Part shown: positions 24,346 through 37,351 of the stretch, one piece after another
How positions within the stretch are numbered: position 1 is the stretch's first letter
How the letters are laid out: every line of letters starts with the position of its first letter
NCBI GenBank assembly: GCA_003508835.1
Contig: PUFA01000550.1
Coordinates: forward strand, 124,001-188,000
Source of the DNA: Eonycteris spelaea
Taxonomy: Eukaryota; Chordata; Mammalia; Chiroptera; Pteropodidae
Direction of reading: 5' to 3'
DNA: 64,000 nucleotides
Notes under the pieces: generated by a model
Seen by the model: the letters and a program-made list of their open reading frames with translations, nothing else
Databases searched by the model: none
What the model was told of the DNA's origin: nothing
Translations under genes and position numbers: made by a program

Positions 24346-26143
24346 GTTGTTGCATTTGCACACACCAATGATGAAGTATCTGAAAGATAAATAAGAAAAT
24401 CTCATTTACAGTGCATCAAAAACAATAACATACCAAGGAATAAATTTAAGGAGGCCAAAGATCTGTACTGGGAATATTATAAGTCATGGAAAAAAGAGAT
24501 TGAAGAAGATAGAAATAAATCAAAGCATATACCATTCTCTTGGATAGGAAGAATTATCATCATTAATATGTTCATATTACCCCAAGCAAAACTACAGGTT
24601 AAATGCAATCCCTGTCAAAATACCAATGGCATTTCCAGTGGACTGGAACAAATTATCCAATAATTTATATGAAACTTTAAAAGATCCATAATAGCCATGG
24701 CAACCTTGAGAAAATAAAATTGGAAGTATCATGCTACCAATATCAAACTATACTACAAGGTTATAGTAATCATAACAGCATGTCACTGGCATAAAAACAG
24801 ATACATTGATCAATGGAATGGAATAGAGAACCCAGAAATAAATCCACACCTATATCATTTAATATGTTACAAAGAAGCCACGAATATAAAATGGGGTGAT
24901 GAAAGTTTCTTCAATAAATTGTGTTGGGAAAACTGGACCACCTTTTACACCATATACAAGAATCAACTCAAAATAGGTTAGAAGGTTAAACATAAGAACT
25001 GAAACCATAAAAACTACTAGAAGAAATCATAGGTAGTAAAGTCTCTGACACCACTCTTTGTAATATTGTTTTCTGATATTTTTGGATAATGGAAACAAAA
25101 GGGAAAAATGGGACTCCATGAAACTAAAAAGTTTTTGCACATCAGGGGAAACCGTCAAGAAAACAAAAAGACAGCCTACTGAATGGGAGAAAATATTTGC
25201 CTATGATACATCTTATAAAGGGTTAATATCCAAAATTTATAAATAACCATACAATTCAACACTAAAGAACAAACAAACAAAAAAATGGGCCGAAAAGCTG
25301 AATAGATATTTCTCAAAAGGGACATACAGATGGCCAGCAGACATATGAAGAGATTCTCAGTGTCACTAATCATCAGAGAAATGCAAATTAAAACCACAAC
25401 GAGATATCACTTTTATATCTGTCAGAATGTCTCTCACCAAAAAATAAAAAAAAAAAATAATAATAAAATAAAAAAAAAAACAAGTGGTGGTGAGGATGTG
25501 GAGAAACAAACTCTCATACATTGTTGATGGAATCGCTAATTGGTACAACCACTATGGAAAACATTTTGGAAGTTCCTCAAAAAATTCAAATCAGAACTCT
25601 ACCTTATGACCTAGCAATTCTACTTCTGGGTATTTATCCAAAGAAAACCAAAATACTAATTCAAAAAGGTATATACAAGCCAATGTTCACTGCAGCGCTG
25701 TTTACAACAGCCAAGATATGGAAGCAACCTAAAGTGCCCATCAATAGATGACTGTATAAAGAAATGGTGCAGATATACTATGTATATCTGTAGCAATATG
25801 AATGGACCTAGAGGGTATTATGCTTAGTGAAATAACTCAGACAAAGGGATATACCATATGATTTCAGTTACATTCAGAATCTGTGGAACAAAATAAACTA
25901 AGAAAATAGAAACAGTCTCATAGATATAGAGAACAAATTGGTTTTGGTGGAAAATGGTGATGGTAGTTACAAAATAGTCATGGGGATGTTAAGTACAGCA
26001 TAGGGATTATAGTCAATAATATTGTAATGGCTGTATATAATGACAGATGGGTACTCGAGTATTTGGGGGATCACTTCATAAGTTATATAAATGCCTAACC
26101 ACCATGCTTACACCTGAAACTAATATATAAATTAAAAATAAAG
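24346..26143 (+). mobile_element. L1 copy B, 3' part: ORF2 end and 3' UTR
   Basis: It resumes at GTTGCATTTGCACACACCAA, the direct continuation of the ORF2 text at 19307. ORF2 C-terminal pieces (GTTTATCCAAAGAAAACC-type block near 25630-25650) end at a stop near 25750. The 3' UTR closes with ACACCTGAAACTAATATATA and an A-rich tail. ATCTGGAAT at 26144-26152 nearly repeats ATCTGAAAT at 14370-14378, a likely target-site duplication. Confidence 0.88.
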
Positions 26144-26151
26144 ATCTGGAA

Positions 26152-26970
26152 TTAAATGTCTTTGCAATACCTTGGGAAACTGGTAAGACAAAATATTAAC
26201 AGCTCTCCTACCTGCAATCTTATGTGAGCAAATTAGTTAACTTGATCACACTTTTAATTTAAGCAACACTTGAATAGAACTTGTTAGAGTTGGGATGGCA
26301 GTTTGAGGCAGTTTAACAAAGTTTTACTAATTATATTTTTTAAAGAAAACAGTCATTTACTAATAAATACCACATCAAACTGGAATCTATATTTATTTCA
26401 TAACTGAGGCTATTAAAATCTTAGCTTTTAATGAGTCATAATCTTAGTTTGATAATATATTAATTAAGTTTGCTTGGTAACTTCATAGAGTTTAACTTTC
26501 ATTGAGATAATGTGCCATTGTCATTCTTTTACCTGGCAGATAAAAAAATGCACCTGTATTTTAATTAGAAATTTAAATGCTGGTAACTTCCAGAAGGACC
26601 AATAATGAAGTAGAAAAGAAGTATCAAATTAATGGTCATCACATTTGTTTGCTCTTTATTAGGTAAAAAAGGGATCGTGGGTCTTAGAATGAGCTTTCTT
26701 AGTTCAAATATTTTTTGTTGTTATCATTTATATCATAACTTTTCATAGTTCATGACTATGTCTCTTCTATTTAAAAAATTTCTATAGTTAGTAATGTATG
26801 AGTGTAATTTACTAAATGAAAGTGAGAAAATATTAACTATAGTTTATAGAGAAAGGCATATCTTAATGAAATTAAAGAAATACGTATGGACATATGTGTG
26901 TGCTAATGAGAGTGTATAGCAAAAAATGGCTTTAAATGTGAATTTTATTTTTCTTTAATTCCTTTATTAG
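26152..26970. other. Intron sequence before exon 26971
   Basis: Single-copy-looking AT-rich sequence leading into the polypyrimidine tract TTTTTCTTTAATTCCTTTATTAG of the exon. No other feature seen. Confidence 0.5.
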
Positions 26971-27049
26971 GTTTTCTTGTTAGAAAGAAGACCGGCCCTG
27001 ATGCTGGCCAACTCTATGCAATGAAGGTGTTAAAAAAGGCTTCTTAAAG
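26971..27049 (+). CDS. RPS6KA6: RPS6KA6 exon: catalytic lysine strand (three 1-base deletions)
   Basis: The acceptor AG is at 26969-26970 and the donor GTAGAA starts at 27050. It encodes VFLV-RKKTGPDAGQLYAMKVLKKAS-LK, including the conserved AMK lysine codon at 27024-27026 that anchors ATP phosphates. Length is 79 bp where 82 is expected. One G is missing near 26979 (TTGGTT expected, TTGTTA seen), one T in TCTTTAAA near 27045, and one A just before the donor. The deletions sum to -3, so phase recovers only at the exon end; in between, the shifted frame hits a TGA at 27022-27024. All three sites are short homopolymers. Confidence 0.9.
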
Positions 27050-27689
27050 GTAGAAAATTAGAAAAGCTCATTAAAATAGACTTATTAAAGCTTGTTTTAA
27101 ACAAATATGCTGTATATTCCTTGTATAAAATGTATAGATTTAATTTTTCTTTTAATATTAGTAATTGTTACCGTTTTTTAGCTGGTAAGTGATAGTTCTT
27201 AGTTGTGATATTTGCATATGTCCTGATTTAGTGAGAGTGTACTCTGATAAAAATTTAAGGGCATAAAAAGTGACATTTCATTTACTTAAAATGGACTTAT
27301 TAAGCTATATTCTTTTTTTCTTTTTTTTCCCCTGTTTTCATCTGTATGTATTACATATTGAGAATGTACAACTGCTGCATATACTTATACACACATCTTC
27401 TAGGCTTATGATAACACTGAGCTCAATTTAAGTCAACACATTTTGAACTATATAAAACTAATACGTAATAAATGCATATTAGCCAATACCTGTTTATGTC
27501 ACTTTAACCTATCTCTAGATCTAAATTGAATTTATTGGCTTTTCTGAGAATATGGTAATTACTATTTACGACTATTTAGACTGCAAATGTAGGCACTTAT
27601 AAAGTTATATTTTATATTTTTGTTTGATGAATTTTTGGTTGGATCTCTTCTGAAATTATAATATAATACTAATATATTTTAACCTGTAA

Positions 27690-27782
<93 letters not shown>

Positions 27783-28326
27783 TAATCTCTTTTTTAAATT
27801 TACGGAATTAGATAATTAGTTTTCCTTTCAGACAGTAATGTAACAGGAAATAAATACTTCAAAACTGATTTAATACATTGACTAATATGAATGTGTTTAT
27901 TTGAAATAAGACTCAATATCCAGCTTTTAGTTGTATTTCCTTTATTGTCTAAGGTAATAAGATAGTGTTTTTTGATGCTTATATAGTAGTATTTCTATAC
28001 TATACCTCTAGTGATCTTAGCTATAAAACTTCTGTGATACTTTGTTCAAAATGTTTTGGTGTTTGGATGTTGCTTTTTTATATGTTCATAATGAACATAT
28101 TGATCTATTTCCTGGTTCTATTTAAGAAGACATGTAATTTTATTAGTCTATTTGGATTATTTGTTCTTATATTGGGGAAGAGGAGGACTACTAGTGGAGA
28201 AGCAGTAGGTATTTGGAAAAAAATCATGAATTTGGAGTCAGTTTCTGAGTTTGAATAATGGCTTCATTTTCATTCTAATTTGAGGTATGCATGATATTGT
28301 GGAGTTTTGGCTTCCCTGGGAAAGAT

Positions 28327-28345
28327 TATATATACTATATATATA

Positions 28346-28390
<45 letters not shown>

Positions 28391-28397
28391 ATATATC
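28327..28397. repeat. (TA)n microsatellite
   Basis: About 70 bp of almost pure alternating T and A with a few interruptions; self-complementary, so able to form a cruciform or hairpin. Confidence 0.95.
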
Positions 28398-28476
28398 TTT
28401 GTATATGCATGTGTGTGTGTATCATTAAATACTGATATGGTCAAATATGTCACTTTCAAATTTTGAAATAAAAATG

Positions 28477-28523
28477 TAAGAGCTATTGATTTTATTTTAG
28501 TAAGAGCTATTGATTTTATTTTA
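28477..28523 (+). repeat. 24-bp exact tandem duplication
   Basis: The 23-base block beginning TAAGAGCTATTGATT at 28477 is repeated without change from 28501, separated by a single G. Confidence 0.95.
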
Positions 28524-29274
28524 CTGACAAATAGTGCATTAAAACATATATCCAATTATCTCTATTAAAAATCCCTCAAGAAATCCCTACCCATATTCTT
28601 TCACTCCCTTGTTACTGCTACAAAATTGAAAATAGTGGTTTCTTAAGACTTTCTTGAATCTCCAGGATATCATTAGTTTAATCAATGGATACCATTTGTG
28701 CACAAAACACTGTATTAAATGTAATGAGCTCAAAAGTTGAAACAATCTTTGATCTCAAGAAATTTCTCTTCTGTATGAAATACAGACATGTAAACAAATT
28801 AATTATACAAATCAAATGGAGTAAGTACCATAAGAGAGACATAAGTAAAGTACAATGAGATCTGAAAAGTAGTAGCACCTAAAGATGATGGGGAAGAGGG
28901 TAAGGATATTGTAGGGAAATGTGAAAAGGGGAAAATCCTTAATAGAGGAAAAGCTAATAGAGGAGTGGCATGTTGGTTGAGCTTGAAAGAATTAGTGGTT
29001 TTCAACAGATGGGGAGGAAGAGTTAAGGCAATTGAAGTAGAACACAGTGCTCAATAATTTCGGATAAAGGGGGTGTTAGAGGTTTCTGTATAAAGCCACA
29101 TACAAGATTGATTATGTTCTATGAAAGGGGTTTATAGCTATTTCCCCACCAGATTTAATTTTGAGATAATGTTATCTAATAATGGATCATGTGTGAATGC
29201 TTAATCATTGTGTAGTGTTTAGTGACGAATTCCTACATATATATTAATTTAAAAGTATTATAAGGAAATTTAAA

Positions 29275-29395
29275 CTTGGATGGTCAACATACAATGTATA
29301 TTATAGCCACGTATGACATATTAAATGTAACTTGAAACCTATATAATTTTATTACCAATGTCATCACAATAAATTTAATATAAAGTATATTAAGC
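29275..29395 (+). mobile_element. L1 3'-end fragment (solo)
   Basis: ACTTGAAACCTATATAATTT and ACCAATGTCATCACAATAAA show the bat-type L1 3' terminus; the element is truncated to about 120 bp, ending 50 bp before the exon at 29446. Confidence 0.7.
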
Positions 29396-29445
29396 TTTTC
29401 AAGCTTTTAAGATTATTCTGGTACTACACTCTAATTTCTGATTAG

Positions 29446-29528
29446 CCTTTCAGACTGAAGGGAAGCTGTATTTTAATTTTTGGATTTTCTCAAGGGGAGG
29501 AGATGTATTCACAAGATTATCCAAAGAG
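29446..29528 (+). CDS. RPS6KA6: RPS6KA6 exon: hinge region with three 1-base insertions
   Basis: The acceptor GATTAG precedes 29446 and the donor GTGAGT follows 29528. Flanking residues FQTEGKLY and RGGDVFTRLSKE are exact RSK matches. Between them the expected LILDFL hinge core is read as FNFWIFS. The cause is three single-base expansions: TTT to TTTT and TTTT to TTTTT near 29470-29481, and an extra A in CAAGGGG near 29492. The exon is 83 bp where 80 is expected. Because the insertions sum to +3 there is no stop, but the ATP-site hinge would be rewritten. Confidence 0.92.
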
Positions 29529-29810
29529 GTGAGTATCTGTAAAAAAATTTACTATATTTTCTTGAAAACAAAACTAAAAAAAATATTTTCATTCTTGCTA
29601 ATTACTTTTTCCTATAGAAATTTTAAATGATAATTATTAATGTTTGTTTGCATAGTATTTAGCGGATATGCCAATTAATGGCATTTTTTAATCTGCTGTC
29701 ATTTAGATGATCTTAAAGTGGCTACTCACTATTCTCTTAGGCACAAGATCAATTTAAATGACAAAGGCGGATAGGGGAAAGCTTTAGACTTTGGCCTACA
29801 CAGGCTACCA

Positions 29811-29866
29811 AAATGCTTCTGGGAGTAGTTTTTAATCAAAATGCCTTTGGGAGGTAGTGTTTTAAT
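29811..29866 (+). repeat. 28-30-bp imperfect tandem duplication
   Basis: CAAAATGCTTCTGGGAG and the following AGTTTTTAAT are repeated as CAAAATGCCTTTGGGAG with GTGTTTTAAT. Non-coding intron. Confidence 0.7.
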
Positions 29867-29874
29867 TTATTCAC

Positions 29875-31665
29875 TTTTTAAACAGCTTTATAGAAGTATA
29901 AATTGGTATCAATAAACTTCACATATTAAAAATATATACTTTGGGTAAATTTTAACATTGGTAAATTTTAACAATTTGTATATACCTGTGAAACGTTATC
30001 ACAGTCAAAATAATTAGCTTATCTAACATCCCAACAGTTTTCTCATGCCCCTTTGTAATGCCTTCCTCCTTCCCCACCCCTACTTACTCTGGTTTCTGTC
30101 ACATATGTTTTCAGTTTTTCATGGTTAAATATGTAGACTGTAATGACTGGATTATGGTATGTGCATTTAAACTTATTTTAAATACACTGTTAAACTGTTT
30201 TCCAAAGTGGTTATATCATTTTTACATTTCCACCAGCAGCATATGCAAGTTTAGCTGCTTCACAATTTTGCTAGTGCTTGGTAGGGTCAATCTTGTTTTA
30301 ATTTTGGATATCTCATAAGTTATAATAGTGGTAACTTATTGTGGTTTTTGAATCGCATTACTCTAAAAATTGATAATGTTGAGCATCTCTTCATGGCACT
30401 CATTTGACTCTATCTCTTCGATAAAATATGTCTTTAAATCTTTGGCCCATTTTTTTTGGGTTTTGAGAGTCTTCATATATTTTGGATGGTAAGCCCTTGA
30501 TCATAATGTGTTTGCATATGTTTTTCTTCTAGTCTATGGTTTATCTTTTCATTTGCTTTAACAGTGTCCTGAAAGCAGAAGTTCTTAATTTTGATGGTCG
30601 GACTTATATATGTTTTTCTTTAATGAATTAAATTGTTTTTTGGTGCCCTATTTAAGGGATATTTGCCTAATCCCAAGTCACAAAGATTTTCTCCTATGTT
30701 TCCTAAAGGTTTTGTAGTTTTCAGTTCTACATTTAACTTTTATAATCCACTTTGAGTTCATTTTAGTATGTGGTGATAGGTATGTGTTGTAGTTGAAGTC
30801 CTTTTTTGTGTATAGATATCTCATTGTTCTAGCATCATCGTTGGAAATAACTATGCTTTCTTCACTGAATTACCTTGCATATTTGTTGAACATAAATTGA
30901 TCATATATACGAAGGATATTTCTGGAAACTCTACTTTATCCATTGATCTATTAGTCTATATGCCCGTTCCATCCTGTCTTGATCACTGTACCTTTATAGT
31001 GTCGAACTCATGTAGTGTAAATTCTTGAGCTATGGCTTTTTTTTTTTTTTTTCAAATTTTGTTTGCCTTTTCTAGGTTCTTTGCATTTTCATATCAGTTT
31101 TTAAAAAAACCAGCTTTTCACTTTCTGCAAGAAAGCCTGTGGGATTTTTTAATTGGGATTTCATTGAGTCTTCCAGTCTGTAGACATGATATCTCTCTCC
31201 ATTACCTAAGTATTCCTTAATTTCTTCTCAGCAATGCTTATTTTCAGTATACAGGTCTTATACACCTTTTGTCAAATTTTCTCTATTTCCTTGTTTTCGA
31301 TGCCATTGTAAGTGGAATTGCTTTCTTAATTTTCATTTTTAAATTGGATGGAAATACAATGAATTGTTTTTTTATATCGAATATGTATCTCACAGTTTAA
31401 TTAAACTTATTTATTACATCTAACATTTTTCTGTAGATTCCATAAGAATTTTCTATTTGTAATCTGCAGATAAGTAGTTTTTACTTTTTGTTGTTGTTGT
31501 TATGGATATATTTAATTCTTTTATTTGCCTTTGTTGCACTGGCTTGACTCTCTAGTTCAGTGTTGAATAGAATTCGATAAGAGCAAACATTTTTTCCTTA
31601 TTTCTGATCTCAGAGGGAAGTAATAATTTTCCATAAATTACAAAGTTCAGGTGGGCCTTTTTTAT
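29875..31665 (-). mobile_element. Old L1 (L1M-type), minus strand
   Basis: Antisense 3' UTR at the left (CAGCTTTATAGAAGTATAAA onward) followed by antisense ORF2. Examples are CTTCATATATTTTGGATGGT, AAAGTGGTTATATCA and TCCATTGATCTATTAGTCTA near 30940-30960. Strongly diverged with many small gaps. Oldest layer of a stack of minus-strand L1s in this 14.2-kb intron. Confidence 0.75.
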
Positions 31666-31667
31666 TT

Positions 31668-32644
31668 CCATTTAAAATATTTAAAATTTGTTGTAATTAT
31701 ACTTGACACTATAATATATTAGTTTCAGGTGTACAACTTATTGATTCAACATTTATAGACCTTATAAAATGATCACTACAATAAGTCTATTAAAATTTGT
31801 CCTGTACATTTATGATGTTATTGACTCCCCTATATTGGACTTATATCCTTGTCAGTTTATAAACTGGAAGTTTGTACTTCTTAATCCTCTTCCCCCTTTT
31901 GAGCCTAACCTTCCACTTCCCCCCCTCTGGCTACCATCACTTCATTCATTGTATCTGTGAATTTGTTTCTGTTTCATTATGTTTGCTCATTTTGTTTTGT
32001 TTTGTTTTGTTTGTTTTTCTATTCTACGCATAAGTAAAATCATAATATATTTGGCTTTCTCTATCTGACTTTTTTTTTTTTTGCTTAACATAATAATACT
32101 CTTTATGTCCATTACATTGGTGTCAAAAAATGGCAAGATTTCATCCCTTCTTATGAATGAGTAATACTCTATTGTATATATGTACCCATCTTCTTTATCT
32201 ATTCATCTATATCTAGCCTATTGTAAACAGTGCTGCAATGAACATAGAGGAGTATATATACTTTTGAATTATTGTTTTCATTTTCTTAAGGTAAATACTC
32301 AGAAGTAGAAATTGCTTGTGATAAGATGGTTCTATTTTTAATGTTTTAAAAGAACCTCCATACTGTTTTCCATAGTGGCTGCAATAGTTTACAATCCCAC
32401 TAACAGTGCATAAGGGTTCCCTTTTTTATCACATATCTTGCTAACACTTGTTATTTGTTTGAATTTTTTTATAATAGCCATTCTGAGAGGTATGAAGTGA
32501 TATCTCATTGTGATTTTGATTTGTATTTCCCTGATGATTAGTGATCGCTTGAAATCTTTTCAATGTGCTTGTTGGCCATCTGTATATCTCTTGGATAAAT
32601 GTCTATTCAATTTCTATGCCCATTTTTTTATTAATTTTAATTTT
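31668..32644 (-). mobile_element. L1 (L1MA-like), minus strand, 3' UTR and ORF2 end
   Basis: TTAGTTTCAGGTGTACAACT marks the antisense 3' terminus. ATCACTTCATTCATTGTATC and the block CTCCATACTGTTTTCCATAG (32354-32373) are antisense L1 3' UTR and ORF2 C-terminus. It stops at ATGCCCATTTTT, where the younger L1 at 32645 begins, so it was probably the target of that insertion. Confidence 0.78.
31988..32013. repeat. (TTTTG)n simple repeat
   Basis: Four to five TTTTG units within the antisense L1 3' UTR. Confidence 0.85.
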
Positions 32645-35600
32645 TAATTTTTTTAAATTTTTTTTTTATTATGGTAACATTGATTAACAAAATCCAATAA
32701 GGCTCAAGTGTACAATATTAACAGTAAGGCATGCATATAATATCATATTGTGTATTTACCGCCCATAGTTTGATTTCTTTCTGTCACCACATATTTGACC
32801 CTGTTATCCCATCTACCTACTCCCTCCCCCCACCTCTGGTAACCACTAGTCTATTGTCCATGTTCATGAGTCATTCTTTTTTTTGCTCTATTTGTGTTTG
32901 GCTGCTTTTTGGGTTTATATCCCACATGTGATATCATGTGGTTTCAACTTTTTTGTGCCTGGCTTATTTTGCTTAGCATGATTATCTAAAGGTCCACCGC
33001 ATGTTGTTGCAAAATGGCAGTATTTCATCCTTCTTATGGCTGAGTGATATTCCATTGTATATATGTACCACAGTTTCTTTATCCAGTCATCTGTTTGTAG
33101 GACACTTCAGTTGCATCCATGTCCTGGCCACCGACGAATAATGCCGCTATAAAACATCGGTGTGCAAATATCTTTTGGATATAGGTTTTTAGTTCTTTGG
33201 GGTAAATACTCAGAGGGATTACTGGATTGTGTAGAAGATCATTCTACACAGTTTTTTTGAGGAACCTCCATACCAATTTCCATAGTGGCCGTTCCAATTT
33301 ACAGTTCCACCAGTGTATGAGGGTTCCTTTTTCTCACATCCTCTCTAACACTTGTTATTACTTGTCCTGTTGATAACAGCTATTCTAATAGATGTGAGAT
33401 GGTATCCTCATTTTGGTTTTTGATTTTCATTTCCCTAATAGCTAGCAATGTTGAACATCTCGTCATATTGTTTGTTAGCCATTTGTATGTCTTCTTGGGA
33501 TTAGTCCTCTGCCAATTTTTGATTGGATTGTGTTGTTGTTTGTTGTTGTTGTTGTTGTATTTATTGAGTTGGCATGAGTTCATTGTGTATTTTGGATAAT
33601 AGGCCCTAATCAGAGGTGAAGCTTGCAAATATATTGTCACATTTGGATGGTTGTCTCTTTTACCTTGTTGACATGTTGTTTTTGTTTGTTTGTTTGTTTT
33701 GCTGTGCAGAAGCTTTTTAATTTTATGTAGTCCCATTCAGTTAATTTTGTTTTTTATTTCCCTGGTGTTTGAGGTCAAATTAATAAAATCCTCTTTAAGT
33801 CCAAGGTCCATGAGTTTATTTCCTATGTTTTCTTCTATGGAATTTATTGTTTCATGACTATATACAGATCCTTAATCCATTTTGAATTAATTTTTGGTAT
33901 GTGGTGATAGACTATAGTCTAGCTTCATTCTTTAGAAGGCAGCTTTTCCAGTTTTTCCAGCACCATTTCTTGAAGAGGCTTTCCTTTCTCCACTGTAATG
34001 TTTTGGGTTTTTTTCTGAAAATTATTTGCCATATAAACGTGGATTTACTTCTAGATTCTTGATTCTATTCCACTGGTCTCTGTGTTTTTTCTGTCAATAC
34101 CATGCTCTTTTGATTATTGTCACTTTATAGTATAGTTTGAAGTCAGGCAGAGTGATGTCTGCAGGCTTGTTCTTTTTTCTCAGGATGGCTTTGGTGATTT
34201 TGGTGTCCATATGAATCTGATGACTTTTTTTTTATTTCTTTGGAAAATGCCAATGGGATCATGATGTGGATTGAATTAAATCTGTATGATGCTTTAGTAA
34301 TAAGGTCATTTTAACTATGTTTATTCTTCCTACCCAAGACACGGAATATCTTTCCTTTCTTTTTGTCTTCTTCAATTTCTTTTATAGGGTCTTATAGTTT
34401 TCATTATATATAGGTCCTTCACATGTTTCATTAGATTTATTCCAAGGTATTTTATTCTTTTTGTTTGAAATTGCAGAAGGTTTATTTTTTTCCACTTTCT
34501 TTTTCTGACAATTTATTATTAGAATAGGAAATGCTCTGGATTTTTTGAATATTGATTTTGTATCCAGAAACTTTTCTGTATTTTGCTTATTGTTTCTAGC
34601 AGTGTTCTTTATAGAGTCTTTAAGGTTTTTCTATATAGAGAATTATGTCATCACAAATAGTGACAGTTTGAGTTCTTGGTTTTCCTATTTGGGCGCCTTT
34701 TATATCTTTCTCTTGCCTAATTGCACTCGCTAGGACCTCCAATGTTATATTGAATAACAGTGGTTGATAATGGACAGCCATGTCTTTTTCCTGATCTGAA
34801 AGAAAAGGTTTTCAGTTTTTTTACCATTAAGTATAATGTTGGCTGAGTGTTTGTCATATATGGCCTTTATTATGTTAAGGTACTTTCCTTCTATACCAGT
34901 GTTAAATGTTTTTGATCATAATGGATACTGTCTCTTGTCAAAGGTTTTTCTGCATCTATTATTCGATCATATGGTTTTTTTATTTTTTAATTTGTTTATG
35001 TGGTAATATCACATTAATGGATTTGAGTATGGCGAACCACCCTTGTGCCCCTGGGATTATGCCCAACTGATCATGGTGTATAATCTTTTTAATATGTTGC
35101 TGTATACAGTTTGCTAGTATCTTTTTAGGATTTTTGCATCTGTGTTCATGAAGATATTAGTCTATTGTTTACTTTTTGTGTGTTATCTTTACCAGGTTTT
35201 GATATCAGGATAGTATTGGCCTTATAAAAATGAGTTAAGTAGGAAATATTGCCTTTTTTGATTTTTTGGAAGGATTTGAGGAAATAGGTATTAATCTTCT
35301 TTGACTGTTTGGTAGAATTCACTGGGTGAAGCCATATGGTCCTGAACTTTAAATTTTGTAAAGTTTTTTGATGATTGTTTCAATTTCCATACTGCTGATT
35401 CGTTGTACTTAGATTTTTTCACTTCTTGATTCAGTCTAGAGAGGTATCTTTCTAACTACTTATCCATTTCTTATAGGTTTATTACATTCAGCGTTACATA
35501 CTTTTTCATAGTAATTCTTGAATGATCCTTTTGTATTTCTGCATTGTCTGTCTTCATTTCTCCTCTTTCTTCCCGGAATTTTTTTACGTGTGTCTTTTCT

Positions 35601-36401
35601 CTTTTTTTCCTTAGTGAATCTAGCCAAGGACTTTGCCAATTTTTATTAAACTTTTCAAAATAACCAGCTCATTGTTGTATTTATTTTTTCTATTGATTTT
35701 TTGTTTTCAATTTCATTTCAATTCTGCTCAGTTTTATTTTTTCCTGCTGACTTTAGGTTTTATTTATTCTTGTTTTCTAGTTTTTAAAGATGAACACATT
35801 AACTTGTTTATTTGGGCTTCATTCTTGTTTTTTGCAATAGGCCTATAATGATATGAAACTTTCCTCTTATGACACACTTTTGCCGTGTCCTAAAAGTTTT
35901 GATATTTAGTACTATCGTTATCATTCGTTTCTATGTTATCTCTTGATCTCTCTTTTTATTTCTTGTCTGACCCAGTTATCTTCAGTAGCATGCTGTTTAA
36001 TCTTCATGTATCTGTGGTTCTTCCTGCTTTATTTTTGCAGTTAATCTCTACTTTCAAGCATTATGATTACAGAATATATTTGGTATGATTTCAACCCTCT
36101 TACATTGGTTGATGATATCTCTGTATCCCAGTATGTTTGTCAGTCCTGCGAATCTTCCTGTGCACTAAAGAAAAATGTATTAGTAGCTGTTTCAGAATGA
36201 AAGGCTCTGTAAATATCAATAATGTCCAGTTGGTCTCATGTGTCACTTAGGGATATTAATTCCTGTTTGATTTTCTATTTGGATGATCTGTCCATATTCG
36301 ACGGCGGGGTATTTTGGTTCCCTACTATGATGGTGATTTGGTCTGTTTCTCCCTTTAGTTTCGTTTGTAATTGCTTTACGTATTTCGGAGCCCCCTCATA
36401 G

Positions 36402-36572
36402 GGGAGCATGGATATTAATAAGTGTTACGTCTTTTTGTTGTGTGAATGATTCCCTTTATAGGGAGCATGGATATAATAAGTGTTACGTCTTTTTTTGTGT
36501 GTATGATTCCCTTTTAGGGAGCATGGATATTAAATGAAGTGTTACGTCTTTTTTCTGTGTATGATTCCCTTT
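36402..36572 (-). repeat. Three tandem 56-59-bp copies inside L1 ORF2
   Basis: GGGAGCATGGATAT recurs at 36402, 36461 and 36517, each followed by AAGTGTTACGTCTTTTT and TGATTCCCTTT. Other L1 copies have this ORF2 segment once. Copies differ by a few bases and by T-run length. Confidence 0.9.
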
Positions 36573-37351
36573 CATTATGAAGTGTCCCTCAGTAGCTTTC
36601 TTTACCTTTTTTTATTTTTAAATCTTTTTTCGCCTGATATTAGCGCTGCTACTCCCGCTTTTCTTTTGAATGCCATTTGTTTGAAATACCATTTCCAACC
36701 TTCCAGTTTGAGTCTATATTTGTCTTTGGAGCTAAGATGTGTCTCCTGGAGGCAGCATATGGTTTGTTTGTTTGTTTGTTTTTTGGTTTTTTTTGTTTTT
36801 TTATCTACTCTGCAACTCTGTGCCCTTTCTATTGGTGAGTTCAGTCCATTTACATTGCGGTGAGTATTGAAATGTGAGGTTTACCTACAGCTATTTTATA
36901 TTTTGCTTTCTCGTTGCTTGGTCTTTCCATTGTTTCCTTTACCTTGTGTGTCTTTTCTTTTATTATTTTGTTTGGGTTTTGTGGATTTTTCCTCTGGTCT
37001 TCTTGTTTGATGTGATATACTTCAGTTTTGAATCTTTGGCACATGGTTACCATTACGAATTTGTAGAGGATGGCTATATATATAGAGAGAGTTGTCCATT
37101 TTAATTCTGCATGTGCCTTACCTCCATTCCTTTTGTGAACTTGTATTTTTCAGTCCTCCCCTTTTCTGTTATTGTTGTCTGAATGTGTCCCTTTGTAAGC
37201 TGGACTTCCACTACTATCTCATATAATAGCCAATCTCTTCTTATTGATTAAGCTTATAATGCCCTGTTCTTAGTAAGGGTTGCACTCTTCTGCTTCTATC
37301 TGCCTGCTAGTTCCCTTACTCCTAGTTATGTATTTTTTTTTTTGTCATTTT

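Noticed and set aside
27965..28258. 97-codon open frame between two RPS6KA6 exons
   Set aside because: Intronic, low-complexity Phe/Leu/Ile-rich, no recognisable domain, no splice or start context.
36534..36863. 109-codon + strand hydrophobic frame
   Set aside because: It is the antisense of L1 copy E ORF2; Phe/Leu richness comes from reversed Lys/Glu codons.
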